A stretch of DNA of 64,000 bases, taken from NCBI RefSeq assembly GCF_002993885.1, contig NZ_CM009578.1, forward strand, positions 1,119,251-1,183,250. The letters run 5' to 3'. Origin of the DNA: Sphingopyxis lindanitolerans (GTDB taxonomy: Bacteria; Pseudomonadota; Alphaproteobacteria; Sphingomonadales; Sphingomonadaceae). Position 1 is the stretch's first letter. Each line of letters begins with the position of its first letter. The notes under the pieces were generated by a model, which did no database searches, was not told the origin of the DNA, and saw only the letters and a program-made list of their open reading frames with translations. The translations under genes were made by a program, and so were the position numbers. This document shows, one piece after another, positions 17,522 through 27,039 of the stretch.

Positions 17522-20278
17522 ATGCTCCCCCGCGTCGATCCCCTTGCCCTGCCCGCGCTCCACGCGAGTCATGTCGGCATCTGGATCGCCGATGCGAGCG
17601 GCCGCGTGCAGCGGGTCGGGCGCGGCGAAGCCATTGCGGCGGTCGCGGCGACGCCGCACCTGCTGCTGAACGCCCCGCTGACCGGCGACCGATTGGGCTA
17701 TCCCGAATTGTCGGGGCTCGACCTGCTCGAACTCTTCGCTTTCCTTCATCCCGCGCATTTCGCGGTGCCGACGCCGACCGGAATCGCCGCCACGCTGAAC
17801 CTAACGCCGCCCGCGCGCGAGGATGACGTCGCCGCTTTCCTGCCGCACGTCGCCGCCGCGATGCTCGGCCGCCTCGACGACCCCGATTGGGCCGAGCGCG
17901 AGGGGGCGTGGCATGGCTTGCAGGCGCTGGGGCGTCAGCGCTGGCCGTGGGCCTCGCTGCTCCAGCCGCGGCTCGATCCGCCCGGCCAGGCCGATCGCTG
18001 GCTCTTCGCGCGGCTTCCCGAATGGGAGGAACAGCCGCCGCGTCCACAGCCGCGCCAGGTGACGGTGAACCCCGACGATGTCACCGCTCGGCTCGACCGG
18101 CTGACCGGCGACGGCGCCGAGCGGCGCGTGGGGCAGCAGGATTATGCCCGCGCCGCCGCCGCGATCTTCGCCCCGCGCGCGCGCAAGGACGCGCCGCAGA
18201 TGCTGGTCGCCGAGGCGGGCACCGGGATCGGCAAGACCCTCGGTTATCTCGCCCCCGCGAAGCAATGGATCGACCAGGCGGCGGGCGCGGTCTGCATCTC
18301 GACCTTCACCAAGGCGCTGCAACGCCAATTGGCGCGCGAGACCGAGAAACTCTACTCCGACGCCGTGACGCACCGCGAGAAGGTGGTGGTGCGCAAGGGG
18401 CGCGAAAATTATCTCTGCCTGCTCAATCTGGAGGATGCCTTGCAGGGCGGCTTTTCGGGGCGCGCCGCGATCCTCGCGCAGCTCGTCGCGCGCTGGGCGG
18501 CCTATAGCCGCGACGGCGACATGGTCGGCGGCGACCTGCCCGGCTGGCTCCCCGCGCTGTTCCGCCGCAACGGCACCACGGCGCTGACCGATCGGCGCGG
18601 CGAGTGCATCTATGCCGGTTGCCCGCATTTCCGCAAATGCTTCATCGAGCGGTCGGCGCGCGCCGCGACGCAGGCCGACATCATCATCGCCAATCATGCG
18701 CTGGTGATGGTGCAGGCGGCGCGCCCGCGCCCCAATTCGCAGGAAGGCGGCGGCGCGCCCGCGACGCGGCTGATCTTCGACGAAGGCCATCATCTGTGGG
18801 ACGCCGCCGACAGCATGTTCGCGGCGGCGTTGACCGGCCAGGAGGCGGTCGAGATCCGCCGCTGGGTGCTGGGGCCAGAGGGCAAGTCGCGCGGGCGGCG
18901 GCGCGGGCTAGCCGCCAGGCTCGCCGACGTCGCGAGCTATGACGAGGCGGGCGAGCGCGCGATCCAGGCGGCGATCGCAGCGGCGGGCGAACTGCCCGGC
19001 GAAGGCTGGCTCGGCCGGATCGCCGAAAATGCGCCGTGGGGCGCGATCGAGGGGCTGCTCGTCGCGGTGCGCGCCATGGTCTATGCGCGCAGCATCGACA
19101 CGCGCACCGCCGACGCGGGCTATGGCCTCGAAACCGAACTCGCCGACCCCGACCCCGAACTGGTCGCGGCGGCAGCGGGGGCGAGCGACGCGATCGAGGC
19201 GCTGCTGCGGCCGCTGATGGCGCTCGGCAAGCGGCTTGACGCGCTGGTCGAGGACCCGCCCGACTGGCTCGACGGCCAGGCGCGCGCGCGCATCGACGGC
19301 GCGCGCGGCAGCCTCGGCACACGGATCGACACGCTCGGCGGCTGGCTGTCGCTGCTCGGGCGCGTCGGCGGTCCCGCCGACCCCGATTTCGTCGACTGGC
19401 TGGCGGTCGATCGCTACGACGGGCGCGAATTCGACCTCGGGCTGCACCGTCACTGGCTCGACCCGGCGCGGCCGGTCGCCGAGATCGTCTATGCGCAGGC
19501 GCAGGGCGTGCTGGTGACCTCGGCCACGCTGCGCGGCGGCAGCCATGGTCAGGTGGGATGGGCCGACGCCGATATCCGCACCGGCGCGCGCCATATCGAC
19601 GGCGGGGTGCAGCATTTCGCGGTGCCCAGTCCGTTCGACTATGCCCGCCAGTCGGAGGTGCTGATCGTCACCGACATCGCGCGCGGCGACCTTCCCGCGC
19701 TCGCCGGCGCCTACAGCCGCCTGATCGAGGCGTCGGGGGGCGGCGCGCTGGGGCTGTTCAGCGCGATCCGGCGGCTGCGTATCGTCCATGCGCGGATCGC
19801 CGACCGGCTCGCGCGCGCGGGCCTGCCGCTCTATGCCCAGCATGTCGATCCGCTCGACACCGGAACGCTCGTCGACATCTTCCGCGCCGAACCGCACGCT
19901 TCCTTGCTCGGCACCGACGCGCTGCGCGACGGGGTCGACGTGCCCGGCGATTCGCTGCGGCTCGCGATCATGGAGGGGGTGCCGTGGCCGCGCCCGACGA
20001 TCCTGCATGCGGCGCGGCGCGCGGCGCAGGGCGGCAGCGCCTATGACGACGGCGTCATCCGCGCGCGCATCGGCCAGGCGTTCGGCCGCCTGATCCGCCG
20101 CGCCGATGATTTCGGCCAGTTCGTGATGCTGTCGCCGAGTTTTCCCTCGCGACTGCTCAGCGCCTTTCCCGAAGGCACGCCGATCCGCCGCCTGCCGCTC
20201 GACGAAGCGGTGAACCATGTCGCGGCGGCGAATGTCGAACGAAGGCAAAGCGCATATCCTGCCTTTCCACCGCCATGA
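17522..20278 (+). CDS. DinG/XPD-type ATP-dependent DNA helicase with Fe-S cluster
   Basis: The 918-residue protein is a superfamily 2 helicase. Walker A is EAGTGIGKT (231-239) and Walker B DEGH (420-423). Four cysteines, C299, C362, C367 and C373, are spaced like the [4Fe-4S] cluster ligands of DinG/XPD helicases. Motifs V and VI are seen as GTDALRDGVDVPG and QAFGRLIRR. The family unwinds DNA 5'-3' and resolves R-loops or forked structures. The first 200 residues carry no recognisable exonuclease motif. The call is DinG-like; exact orthology to E. coli dinG is uncertain. Confidence 0.88.
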   Translation: MLPRVDPLALPALHASHVGIWIADASGRVQRVGRGEAIAAVAATPHLLLNAPLTGDRLGYPELSGLDLLELFAFLHPAHFAVPTPTGIAATLNLTPPAREDDVAAFLPHVAAAMLGRLDDPDWAEREGAWHGLQALGRQRWPWASLLQPRLDPPGQADRWLFARLPEWEEQPPRPQPRQVTVNPDDVTARLDRLTGDGAERRVGQQDYARAAAAIFAPRARKDAPQMLVAEAGTGIGKTLGYLAPAKQWIDQAAGAVCISTFTKALQRQLARETEKLYSDAVTHREKVVVRKGRENYLCLLNLEDALQGGFSGRAAILAQLVARWAAYSRDGDMVGGDLPGWLPALFRRNGTTALTDRRGECIYAGCPHFRKCFIERSARAATQADIIIANHALVMVQAARPRPNSQEGGGAPATRLIFDEGHHLWDAADSMFAAALTGQEAVEIRRWVLGPEGKSRGRRRGLAARLADVASYDEAGERAIQAAIAAAGELPGEGWLGRIAENAPWGAIEGLLVAVRAMVYARSIDTRTADAGYGLETELADPDPELVAAAAGASDAIEALLRPLMALGKRLDALVEDPPDWLDGQARARIDGARGSLGTRIDTLGGWLSLLGRVGGPADPDFVDWLAVDRYDGREFDLGLHRHWLDPARPVAEIVYAQAQGVLVTSATLRGGSHGQVGWADADIRTGARHIDGGVQHFAVPSPFDYARQSEVLIVTDIARGDLPALAGAYSRLIEASGGGALGLFSAIRRLRIVHARIADRLARAGLPLYAQHVDPLDTGTLVDIFRAEPHASLLGTDALRDGVDVPGDSLRLAIMEGVPWPRPTILHAARRAAQGGSAYDDGVIRARIGQAFGRLIRRADDFGQFVMLSPSFPSRLLSAFPEGTPIRRLPLDEAVNHVAAANVERRQSAYPAFPPP

Positions 20279-20326
20279 GTTTGCGGCACAAGACCCCTTG
20301 ACGAGGGGATAGCGCGGGGAGCGATC

Positions 20327-20878
20327 TTGAAGACTTTGACCATCCTGCGCCATGCGAAATCGGGTTGGGACGTGCAGGTCGAGCGTGATTTCGACCGCCC
20401 GATCAACGCCCGCGGGCGGCGCGGGGCCGAACTGATCGGCCAATATGTCAAGCGGCAGGCGATGCCGGTCGACCGCATCGTCGCTTCGCCCGCGGTGCGC
20501 GTCACCGAAACGCTCGACATCTTCCAGCCCGCCGCGAACCTCGACAGCGTCGAACCGGTCTGGGACCGGCGCATCTATCTCGCGTCGGCGGCGACCCTGA
20601 TCGACGTCATCCGCGATACCGGCAAGGACGCGGCCCATCTGCTGATCTCGGGGCATAATCCGGGGCTCGAGGATCTGGCGCTGATGCTCGTCCCCGAAGC
20701 AGACGGCGGCGATCTGCGCGCAGCGGTCGAGGAAAAGCTGCCGACCTCGGCGCTCGTCCGGCTCGAACTCGACATCGCCGACTGGCGGGGCCTCGATGTC
20801 AATATGGCGCGGATCACCGCCTTCGTCCGCCCGCGCGACCTCGACCCGGCGCTGGCGCCGGCGATGGACGACGACTGA
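20327..20878 (+). CDS. SixA-type histidine phosphatase
   Basis: The 183-residue protein opens with the histidine phosphatase signature LRHAKSGW (R8, H9), has DRPINARGRRGAELIG, and carries the second catalytic His in SGHNPGLE. SixA dephosphorylates phosphohistidine proteins such as HPt domains or PTS components; here the substrate is unknown. It starts at TTG 20327 after GGGGAGCG. A small hairpin (GGGCTTAACTTTAAGCCC, 20910-20927) follows and may end the transcript. Confidence 0.88.
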   Translation: MKTLTILRHAKSGWDVQVERDFDRPINARGRRGAELIGQYVKRQAMPVDRIVASPAVRVTETLDIFQPAANLDSVEPVWDRRIYLASAATLIDVIRDTGKDAAHLLISGHNPGLEDLALMLVPEADGGDLRAAVEEKLPTSALVRLELDIADWRGLDVNMARITAFVRPRDLDPALAPAMDDD

Positions 20879-20909
20879 GGCAGACTGTCAGCGTTGAGAG
20901 TGAAGAAGC

Positions 20910-20928
20910 GGGCTTAACTTTAAGCCCG
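20910..20928 (+). terminator. Possible terminator after the SixA-type gene
   Basis: A hairpin with arms CGGGCTTAA / TTAAGCCCG lies 31 bases past the stop. It has no T run, so it could instead be the edge of the adjacent palindrome. Confidence 0.4.
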
Positions 20929-21007
20929 TCGCCCCCGCTACGGCGGGGGCCGCTGGATCGGTAGCGTAAGATGGCCTGCGGCCCCCGGCCTTCGCGGGGG
21001 CGACGGG
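20925..21007. repeat. Palindromic repeat, family B copy 2
   Basis: Arms CCCGTCGCCCCCGC and GCGGGGGCGACGGG enclose a loop that differs from copy 1. The element lies between the SixA-type gene and merR, just beyond both stop codons. Confidence 0.88.
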
Positions 21008-21012
21008 AATGT

Positions 21013-21390
21013 CTAACGCAATGCCGCCGCGAGCCGCCGACGCAGGGCGACCAGCGCTTCAATCGGAATGCCGGGCGATGCGGCGGGCGACGTTACCACA
21101 GCGGGTTCCGGCCGCGCCGCGCCATTGGGCTCCGACAAGGCCTTGCGGGCGCCCTCGACCGTGAAACCCTTCACATGCAGCAGATGGTGGATGCGTTCGG
21201 CGAGCGCGACATCTTCGGCGCGGTAATAGCGCCGCCGCCCCGACCGTTGGAGCGGGCGGAGCTGCGGAAAGCGCGTTTCCCAATAGCGCAGGACATGCGT
21301 CGGGACGCCGATGCGATCCGCCAGCTCGCCGATCGCGAGCATCGCGTTCGCCGCCTTGCCGTCGCCCGCGCCATGGTCGAAATCAGCCAT
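21013..21390 (-). CDS. MerR family transcriptional regulator
   Basis: The 125-residue protein has the MerR winged helix-turn-helix: AIGELADRIGVPTHVLRYWETRFPQL (residues 18-43) and RRYYRAEDVALAERIHHLL. The effector half is short, about 40 residues, and lacks a cysteine site, so a metal sensor is unlikely. It is the last gene of rpmF-plsX-fabH-ihfA-merR, 14 bases after ihfA. In other alphaproteobacteria a MerR gene sits in this same position; its targets are not known. Confidence 0.9.
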   Translation of the reverse strand: MADFDHGAGDGKAANAMLAIGELADRIGVPTHVLRYWETRFPQLRPLQRSGRRRYYRAEDVALAERIHHLLHVKGFTVEGARKALSEPNGAARPEPAVVTSPAASPGIPIEALVALRRRLAAALR

Positions 21391-21404
21391 GCGCCATGCC
21401 CGGA

Positions 21405-21698
21405 CTATGTACCCGCGACGCGAGCACGCATCGACTGGCTGGCGCGAAAGGTCATCACCCGGCGCGGCAGGATCGGCACTTCGATCCCGGTCTTCGGATT
21501 ACGGCCGATCCGCTGCGCCTTGTCACGCAGCACAAAGGTGCCGAAGCCCGAAATCTTCACATTCTGCCCATTGGCGAGCGCGTCGGACATATGGTCCAAA
21601 ATCGATTCGACGATCGTCGCCGATTCATTGCGCGACAGGCCGATCTGCTGGTTGATCCTTGCGGCGATGTCGGCGCGCGTAAGCGTCCCTGCGGTCAT
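21405..21698 (-). CDS. ihfA: Integration host factor subunit alpha
   Basis: The 97-residue HU/IHF-fold protein ([55 protein letters not shown]) bends DNA at specific sites as a heterodimer with IhfB. The ATG at 21698 has a strong upstream GGGAAGGGAAC. A 181-base gap to fabH includes an AT-rich stretch (around 21780-21800) that could hold a gene-specific promoter. Length is normal for IhfA. Confidence 0.95.
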   Translation of the reverse strand: MTAGTLTRADIAARINQQIGLSRNESATIVESILDHMSDALANGQNVKISGFGTFVLRDKAQRIGRNPKTGIEVPILPRRVMTFRASQSMRARVAGT

Positions 21699-21879
21699 CT
21701 TGTTCCCTTCCCCTCCTGAAGCCGATGCAACCCAAAGGTTCCCGGGAAGGCCCCCACCATCACGAGTCCCGCCCCCTCTGTAACAAAAGCTAATTAATCC
21801 GCCAAACTGAAACGGATGGAGCGAGGAGTTGATGCGGTGAGTGCATCCCCTCCTGCAAGCGGGAGGGGGATCGCCCGAA

Positions 21880-22845
21880 TCAGACGCGCAAGACCGCCGC
21901 GCCCCAGGTGAAGCCGCCGCCCATCGCCTCGAGCACGACAAGGTCGCCGCGCCGGATGCGGCCGTCGCGGATCGCAAGGTCGAGCGCCAACGGAACAGAT
22001 GCCGCGGACGTGTTCGCGTGCTGATCGACCGTCAGCACGACGCGATCGGGCGAAAGACCCAGCTTTTTCGCGGTGGCGTCGATGATCCGCTTGTTCGCCT
22101 GGTGCGGCACGACCCAGTCGATGTCGCTGGCGGCCAGCCCGACCTCTTCCATCACCTCGCCGAGCACCGACGCCAGGTTGGTGACGGCGTGGCGGAACAC
22201 TTCGCGGCCCTGCATGCGGACATGGCCGACGGTGCCCGTCGTTGACGGGCCGCCATCGACATAGAGCATATCGCCATATTTGCCCTCGGCGTGGAGCCGC
22301 GTCGCGAGAATGCCGCGATCGTCGGTCACGTCCTCGGCCGACAGGATGATCGCGCCCGCGCCGTCGCCGAACAGAACGCAGGTCGCGCGGTCTTCCCAGT
22401 CGAGGATGCGACTGAAGGTCTCCGAACCGATGACCAGCGCGTGCCGCGCCGCGCCGGTGCGCAGCATCGAATCGGCGACCGACACCGCATAGAGAAAGCC
22501 CGAGCAGACCGCGGCGACATCGAAGGCGATGCAATCGGGGGCGCCGAGCAGCGCCTGCACCTTGGTCGCGCTGGCCGGGAAGGTGTTGTCGGGGGTCGCG
22601 GTCGCGACGATGATCAGGCCGATGTCGGCGGGCTGGAGCCCCGCGGCCGCCAGCGCTTCCTTTGCCGCCGCCGCGCCGAGCGTCGCGGTCGTCTCGTCAG
22701 GCTCGGCGATGTGGCGAAAGCGGATGCCGGTGCGCTCGACGATCCACTCGTCGCTGGTATCGACGCGCGTTGCGAGTTCGGCGTTGGAAACCCGCGTGCG
22801 CGGCAGCGCCGAGCCGGTGCCCGACAGGATCGCGCGCAGGGTCAT
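21880..22845 (-). CDS. fabH: 3-oxoacyl-[acyl-carrier-protein] synthase III
   Basis: FabH starts fatty acid synthesis by condensing acetyl-CoA with malonyl-ACP. The 321-residue protein has the catalytic triad: C114 in [10 protein letters not shown], His in [10 protein letters not shown] and Asn in QHANTSAAS. The ATG overlaps the plsX stop (ATGA), so translation is coupled. The order plsX-fabH is conserved across proteobacteria. Confidence 0.96.
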   Translation of the reverse strand: MTLRAILSGTGSALPRTRVSNAELATRVDTSDEWIVERTGIRFRHIAEPDETTATLGAAAAKEALAAAGLQPADIGLIIVATATPDNTFPASATKVQALLGAPDCIAFDVAAVCSGFLYAVSVADSMLRTGAARHALVIGSETFSRILDWEDRATCVLFGDGAGAIILSAEDVTDDRGILATRLHAEGKYGDMLYVDGGPSTTGTVGHVRMQGREVFRHAVTNLASVLGEVMEEVGLAASDIDWVVPHQANKRIIDATAKKLGLSPDRVVLTVDQHANTSAASVPLALDLAIRDGRIRRGDLVVLEAMGGGFTWGAAVLRV

Positions 22846-23879
22846 GCCGCGGTTCCTCCGCGGAAATTGGCGAGATCCTCGGTCACCTGGCGCGTGATAT
22901 CCTTTTCGATCAGTTCGGCGCAGAGGTGGACGCAATTCGCGACCCCCTTCGCATCGGCGCTGCCATGGCTTTTCAGCACGACGCCGTTGAGACCCAGGAA
23001 CACCGCGCCATTATGGTTGTTGGGGTCGAGATGGTGGCGCAGCAATTCGGTCGCGGGGCGCGAGATCAGGAAACCGATCTTCGAGCGCGTCGAACTGGTG
23101 AAGGCGCGGCGCAGGAGGTCGGTGACGAAGCGCGCCGTCCCCTCGATCGTCTTGAGCGCGATATTGCCCGCAAAGCCGTCGTGGACGATCACGTCGACAT
23201 CGCCGCGCGACAGCTTGTCGCCCTCGATAAAGCCGGCGAACCGCATCGGCAGCCCTTCGGCGCGGTCGCGCAGCAGCGCCGCGGCGTCGCGAATCTCGTC
23301 GGTGCCCTTCAACTCTTCGGTGCCGATGTTGAGCAGCGCGACGCGCGGCCGTTCGAGCCCCATCGCGGTGCGCGCATAAGCGGCACCCATGACGGCGAAC
23401 TGGACGAGGTTGTTGGCGTCGCAATCGGTGTTGGCGCCAAGGTCGAGCATGACGACATCATTGTCGCCGAGCGTCGGGAGCAGCGCCGCGAGCGCCGGCC
23501 GGTCGATCCCCGGCATGGTGCGCAGCGCGACCTTCGCCATCGCCATCAGCGCGCCGGTGTTGCCCGCCGACACGGCGCCGCCGGCGGCGCCGCGCTTCAC
23601 CGCGTCGATCGCCAGCCCCATCGAGCTGCCCCGCGCCTTGCGCAGCGCCTGGCTGGGCTTGTCGGCGCCGCTGACCACCTCTTCGGTGTGGATGATGTCC
23701 GACGCGGCGCGCAGGTTCGGGTGGTTTTCGAGCGCGGCCTTGATCTGCCCCTCGTCGCCGACGAGGAGGAAACGCAGGCCGTCATGCTGGTGGCGCGCCA
23801 TCGCGGCGCCGGCGAGCATCATGCGCACGCCGACGTCACCGCCCATCGCATCGATCGCGATTCGCGGTGTAAGGCTCAT
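22842..23879 (-). CDS. plsX: Phosphate acyltransferase
   Basis: The 345-residue soluble enzyme makes acyl-phosphate from acyl-ACP for phospholipid synthesis. The start [13 protein letters not shown] and the segments [10 protein letters not shown] and [16 protein letters not shown] are family hallmarks. It follows rpmF closely (21 bases) and overlaps fabH, forming the rpmF-plsX-fabH core. Confidence 0.96.
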   Translation of the reverse strand: MSLTPRIAIDAMGGDVGVRMMLAGAAMARHQHDGLRFLLVGDEGQIKAALENHPNLRAASDIIHTEEVVSGADKPSQALRKARGSSMGLAIDAVKRGAAGGAVSAGNTGALMAMAKVALRTMPGIDRPALAALLPTLGDNDVVMLDLGANTDCDANNLVQFAVMGAAYARTAMGLERPRVALLNIGTEELKGTDEIRDAAALLRDRAEGLPMRFAGFIEGDKLSRGDVDVIVHDGFAGNIALKTIEGTARFVTDLLRRAFTSSTRSKIGFLISRPATELLRHHLDPNNHNGAVFLGLNGVVLKSHGSADAKGVANCVHLCAELIEKDITRQVTEDLANFRGGTAA

Positions 23880-23900
23880 CCTGGCGCTCTCCGGCTTGAC

Positions 23901-24077
23901 TTAGGCGCCAGCCACCACTTCGCGGCCGTTATAATGGCCGCAGGCGTTGCACAGGTTGTGCGGGCGCTTCAACTCGCCACAATTGGGGCATTCCTGAAAG
24001 GCCTCGACCTTCAGGCTGTCGTGGCTGCGACGCATGCCGCGCTTCGAGGGCGAGGTTTTTCGCTTGGGGACGGCCAT
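23901..24077 (-). CDS. rpmF: 50S ribosomal protein bL32
   Basis: The 58-residue protein begins [20 protein letters not shown] and has a zinc ribbon with C30, C33, C43 and C46 (CPNC and CNAC). bL32 belongs to the large subunit near the peptidyl transferase centre. It heads the plsX-fabH cluster, as in many bacteria. ATG 24077 is the only reasonable start. Confidence 0.97.
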   Translation of the reverse strand: MAVPKRKTSPSKRGMRRSHDSLKVEAFQECPNCGELKRPHNLCNACGHYNGREVVAGA

Positions 24078-24532
24078 GTTATTTCCTGCATTCCTAAATG
24101 TTTAATCGAATCAGCGAACCCGAACTTGTCTTTCCCGTCGCCGGAAATGACTGGCCCGCCCACCAGGATGAAAACCGTTACCGTTTGAAAAACGACCGGA
24201 AATCGTCCGCCGGAGGGTGCCTCAACGCCTGTTGGTGTCGGGTGCCGGATCGGGCGCGGCTATAGCGTTTTTGCCCGCAAAGGCAACCCCCGAGACACGG
24301 ACTGGGGCGACATGGCAGGAATCGTCTTTGCCAGCGGAGCGAAGCAATCTCCAACCCGCATTCTTTCCGGACGATGGCGGGAGATTGCTTTGTCGCTGCG
24401 CTCCTCGCAAGGACGCGGATCGGTCAAGCCAATCCCATCACCGGCAACAGGCGCCATGCCGCCCCTTGCCCTGCCCCTTTACCAATGCCACACCTCCCTC
24501 ACTGCCGGAATCCCGGCGAAGGGGGGAACCAC
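24078..24532. other. Intergenic region rpmF/MAPEG
   Basis: These 455 bases hold no supported gene. They should include the rpmF promoter (leftward, in the A/T-richer part near 24080-24210) and the MAPEG promoter. A palindrome at 24324-24414 fills much of the right half. Confidence 0.5.
24324..24414. repeat. Imperfect palindrome (GAAGCAATCTCC type)
   Basis: Left GTCTTTGCCAGCGGAGCG then GAAGCAATCTCC; right GGGAGATTGCTTTG then TCGCTGCGCTCCTCGCAAGG. The arms pair with a few mismatches and one gap. Part of the same sequence occurs at 59021-59052. Confidence 0.75.
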
Positions 24533-25027
24533 ATGATCATCTTGCCGATCAGCCTGACGATCGCCGCGGGCGCGGCGCTGCTCAATCTCTGGCTCAGCGT
24601 GCGCGTCGGGCGGGTGCGGACGCGGGAAAAGGTTTTCGTCGGCGACGGCGGCAATGAAGCCGTCACGCGGCGGATGCGCGCGCACAGCAATTTCGTCGAG
24701 AACACCGCCTTCGTGCTGATCCTGCTCGCGCTCGTCGAACTGGGCATCGGCCCGTCGATCTGGCTGTGGGCGGCGGGCGCGCTCTACCTCGTCGGCCGCA
24801 TCCTGCACGCGCTCGGCATGGACGGGATGCGGTGGGGCCGCATGGTCGGCACGATCATCACCATGCTGACCCAGCTCGGCCTCGCGATCACCGCGGTCGC
24901 GCTCGTCTATACGACCCCGGTGAGCTTCGCCGGCGGTTCACACCGAGGTGGTAGCGCCGCAATAGGGTGGTGGCGCCGCAATAGGAGGGCAGCGGGGTAT
25001 CGCGGCGAGAGCTGGGACGTCCATTGA
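24533..25027 (+). CDS. MAPEG family membrane protein
   Basis: The 164-residue protein has the MAPEG (membrane-associated eicosanoid/glutathione metabolism) layout: four hydrophobic segments, the charged stretch EAVTRRMRAHSNFVENTAF (residues 43-61) and YLVGRILHALGMDG. Proteobacterial members may be glutathione transferases or peroxidases. About 30 residues after TTPVSFAGG are low complexity and come from a near-duplicate 19-bp repeat, so the family's normal end is near residue 135. Start: ATG 24533 after GGGGGGAACC. Confidence 0.85.
   Translation: MIILPISLTIAAGAALLNLWLSVRVGRVRTREKVFVGDGGNEAVTRRMRAHSNFVENTAFVLILLALVELGIGPSIWLWAAGALYLVGRILHALGMDGMRWGRMVGTIITMLTQLGLAITAVALVYTTPVSFAGGSHRGGSAAIGWWRRNRRAAGYRGESWDVH
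24949..24985 (+). repeat. Near-tandem 18/19-bp repeat in the MAPEG C-terminus
   Basis: TGGTAGCGCCGCAATAGG at 24949 and TGGTGGCGCCGCAATAGG at 24968, one base apart. The 19-base period puts the two copies in different frames of the gene. Confidence 0.85.
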
Positions 25028-25109
25028 CACCCTGAGGCACCCGGGGCCTATAAGCCTTTGATTTGCTTTGGTTGAGCCGGTTTCCACGGCAAATTCTGAA
25101 AAGACCAGA

Positions 25110-25185
25110 TGGTGCCCGGGGACGGATTCGAACCGCCGACACTGCGATTTTCAGTCGCATGCTCTACCAACTGAGCTACCCGGGC
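25110..25185 (-). tRNA. tRNA-Phe (GAA)
   Basis: The reverse complement folds into a 76-base cloverleaf: acceptor stem GCCCGGG / CCCGGGC, D arm AGCTCAGTTGGTAGAGC, anticodon stem with loop CTGAAAA (anticodon GAA), T arm TCGGCGGTTCGAATCCGTC, and an encoded CCA end. Phenylalanine is set by the GAA anticodon. Confidence 0.97.
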
Positions 25186-25282
25186 ACGGGCTTCGCGAGA
25201 CCGGTCGGCCTGCTGGCGAGCGGCGGCTATAGGCAGGGCATTTCATCCTGTCCAGAGCCTTTGTTGCGCTAAATTCGCGGGG

Positions 25283-25477
25283 TCAATCGCCCTCGAACCG
25301 GTCGTCGTCGGTGCCCCCGTCGGGCCCTTCGTGCGCGGGGGCGCGATAGGTTTCGCCGAACCAATGATTGAGGTCGCGGTCGCGGCAGCCGCGGCTGCAG
25401 AAGGGTCGATATTGCTGGACGCGCGGCTTGCCGCAAAGCGGACATTTGCCGGGTCCGGCGGGGGTTTCACTGGGCAT
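25283..25477 (-). CDS. yacG: DNA gyrase inhibitor YacG
   Basis: The 64-residue protein has the YacG zinc motif: C12, C15, C27 and C31 (CPLCGKP and FCSRGCRDRDL), followed by the conserved NHWFGETYRAP. In E. coli YacG binds GyrB and blocks DNA binding. Its start overlaps the end of the mini RNase E/G gene by 11 bases. The C-terminus is acidic. Confidence 0.9.
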   Translation of the reverse strand: MPSETPAGPGKCPLCGKPRVQQYRPFCSRGCRDRDLNHWFGETYRAPAHEGPDGGTDDDRFEGD

Positions 25478-26444
25478 GGCCCACTCCTTTCAAATGCGCG
25501 TCGCGGAGGATCTCGACCGGTCGGCCGGTGCGCTTGCTCAACTCGGCGATCCAGCCGGCGCGCGCCGCGATATGATCGGCGACCGCCGGACGCGCGGTCA
25601 GGTGCAACGCGCCAACCCCTCTCGCCCGTTCGGCCTGGCGCAGCAATAGCGCGGCATCGGTGGCGACGGGGTCGAACCGCAGTTGCTCGACCAGCGACGG
25701 CCGTTCGCGGCGGCGGATGATCTGCATCAGGCCAAAGCCGTTGATCGCGGTGCGCTCGAACGGCTGCGGCAGATGTTCGTCGATCAGCGCGTCGATCTCC
25801 TGCCGCTCGGCGCGGCCGGCGAGGGTCGGAAAATCGATTCCGATCGACCCGCCGATATCGCAGCAGCGGATGGCATGGACCGCCGCTTCACCCCCCGCCC
25901 GCGCCAGCGCCAGGCCATGGCCGTCGCCGTCGATATCGATCAGCGTCATCGCGGGCGTCGTATCGATCCACAGCGCGCCGCCCGCGAACGGCCAATGTCC
26001 TGCGCGGACCTGCTCGATCAGTTCGGACCAGCCCACTTCCTCCAGGCGATCGGGGCCGATCGCGGCCGGTTCGACGACGGGCAGCCCCGTCGCCGCGATG
26101 CGCGCGCGCAGATCGGGGCCGTCGCCGATCGCAAGGTCGGACAGGCGCGCCCGCGGCGGCTTGTCGCGGCCGCGTTCGCGCAGCGCCATGCGGGTGATCT
26201 CGACGGTCAGCTTCGCGCCGGTCGACACGCCGGACGGGGCCGAGGCCAGCGTCGCCACCGGCGCGCCGGGCAGGTCGAGCGCGACCAGCGCCCGCCGCCC
26301 GGCCTCGACCAGCCGCGCGGAAACGACGGCGCCGACGCGCGGCCCTTCGCCGTCGCGTTCGATGCGGGCTTCGACGATCGCGCCGTCGGCGACCAGCGCC
26401 GCGCGCGCCTCGCCGATGCCGGCCTCATAGAGCCATTCAGCCAA
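25467..26444 (-). CDS. Short ribonuclease E/G family protein
   Basis: The 325-residue protein keeps the RNase E/G core but is much shorter than RNase G (about 490). A trimmed S1-like start (EARAALVADGAIVEARIERD) leads to the DNase I-like part, where D170 (in TLIDIDG) and D204 (in IGIDF) correspond to the two catalytic Asp residues of RNase E. The zinc-link CPxC motif is absent. The start codon is TTG 26444, overlapping maf by eight bases. Full-length RNase E is expected elsewhere. Whether this copy cleaves RNA is unknown; its place behind infA-maf suggests a housekeeping role. Confidence 0.82.
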   Translation of the reverse strand: MAEWLYEAGIGEARAALVADGAIVEARIERDGEGPRVGAVVSARLVEAGRRALVALDLPGAPVATLASAPSGVSTGAKLTVEITRMALRERGRDKPPRARLSDLAIGDGPDLRARIAATGLPVVEPAAIGPDRLEEVGWSELIEQVRAGHWPFAGGALWIDTTPAMTLIDIDGDGHGLALARAGGEAAVHAIRCCDIGGSIGIDFPTLAGRAERQEIDALIDEHLPQPFERTAINGFGLMQIIRRRERPSLVEQLRFDPVATDAALLLRQAERARGVGALHLTARPAVADHIAARAGWIAELSKRTGRPVEILRDAHLKGVGHAQ

Positions 26445-27039
26445 GCGGCACCCCGGCCGCGCTCAACAGCGCGCGCGTTTCGAACAGCGGCAGGCCGACG
26501 ACGTTCGAATGGCTGCCCGACAGGAAGCGGACGAACATCTCGGCCTTGCCCTGGATCGCATAGCCGCCCGCCTTGCCCATCCCCTCGCCGCTCGCGACAT
26601 ACCAGTCGATTTCGGCCGGGCTCAATGCCTTGAAGGCGACGACCGTGTCGACGACGCGGACGCGCGGGCGTCCGTCGATGCCGACGACGCAGACGCCCGA
26701 CCAGACATGGTGCCGCCGCCCGGAGAGCAGGCCGAGCATGCGGCGCAAATCGGCTTCGTCAGCCGGTTTTTCGAGAATGCGGCGCCCGACCGCGACGGTC
26801 GTGTCGCCCGCGAGCACGACTTCGTCCGCCGCGCGGTCGACCGCGAGCGCCTTACCGGTTGCCAGCCGTGCGACATAGGCGCGCGGCAGTTCGCCCTTCA
26901 GCGGCGTTTCATCGATTTCGGGGGCCGCGACGCGCGTCGGCGTCAGGCCGATCCGCGCCAGCAATTCGCGCCGACGCGGCGACGTCGAGGCGAGAACCAA
27001 CGTCCGCCCAGGCGCGCGAGAGGCCGCTGCGCCGCTCAC
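26437..27039 (-). CDS. maf: Maf-like nucleoside triphosphate pyrophosphatase
   Basis: The 200-residue protein carries the Maf pattern: [19 protein letters not shown] (residues 14-32), [29 protein letters not shown] and [10 protein letters not shown]. Maf proteins hydrolyse non-canonical or excess dTTP/UTP/CTP and limit cell division in some bacteria. The start is GTG 27039 overlapping the infA stop (GTGA), showing coupling. Confidence 0.92.
   Translation of the reverse strand: MSGAAASRAPGRTLVLASTSPRRRELLARIGLTPTRVAAPEIDETPLKGELPRAYVARLATGKALAVDRAADEVVLAGDTTVAVGRRILEKPADEADLRRMLGLLSGRRHHVWSGVCVVGIDGRPRVRVVDTVVAFKALSPAEIDWYVASGEGMGKAGGYAIQGKAEMFVRFLSGSHSNVVGLPLFETRALLSAAGVPLG

Noticed and set aside
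25110..25185. tRNA-Phe considered as an integration site
   Set aside because: No integrase or direct repeat of the tRNA 3' end was found nearby, and the adjacent genes are housekeeping.
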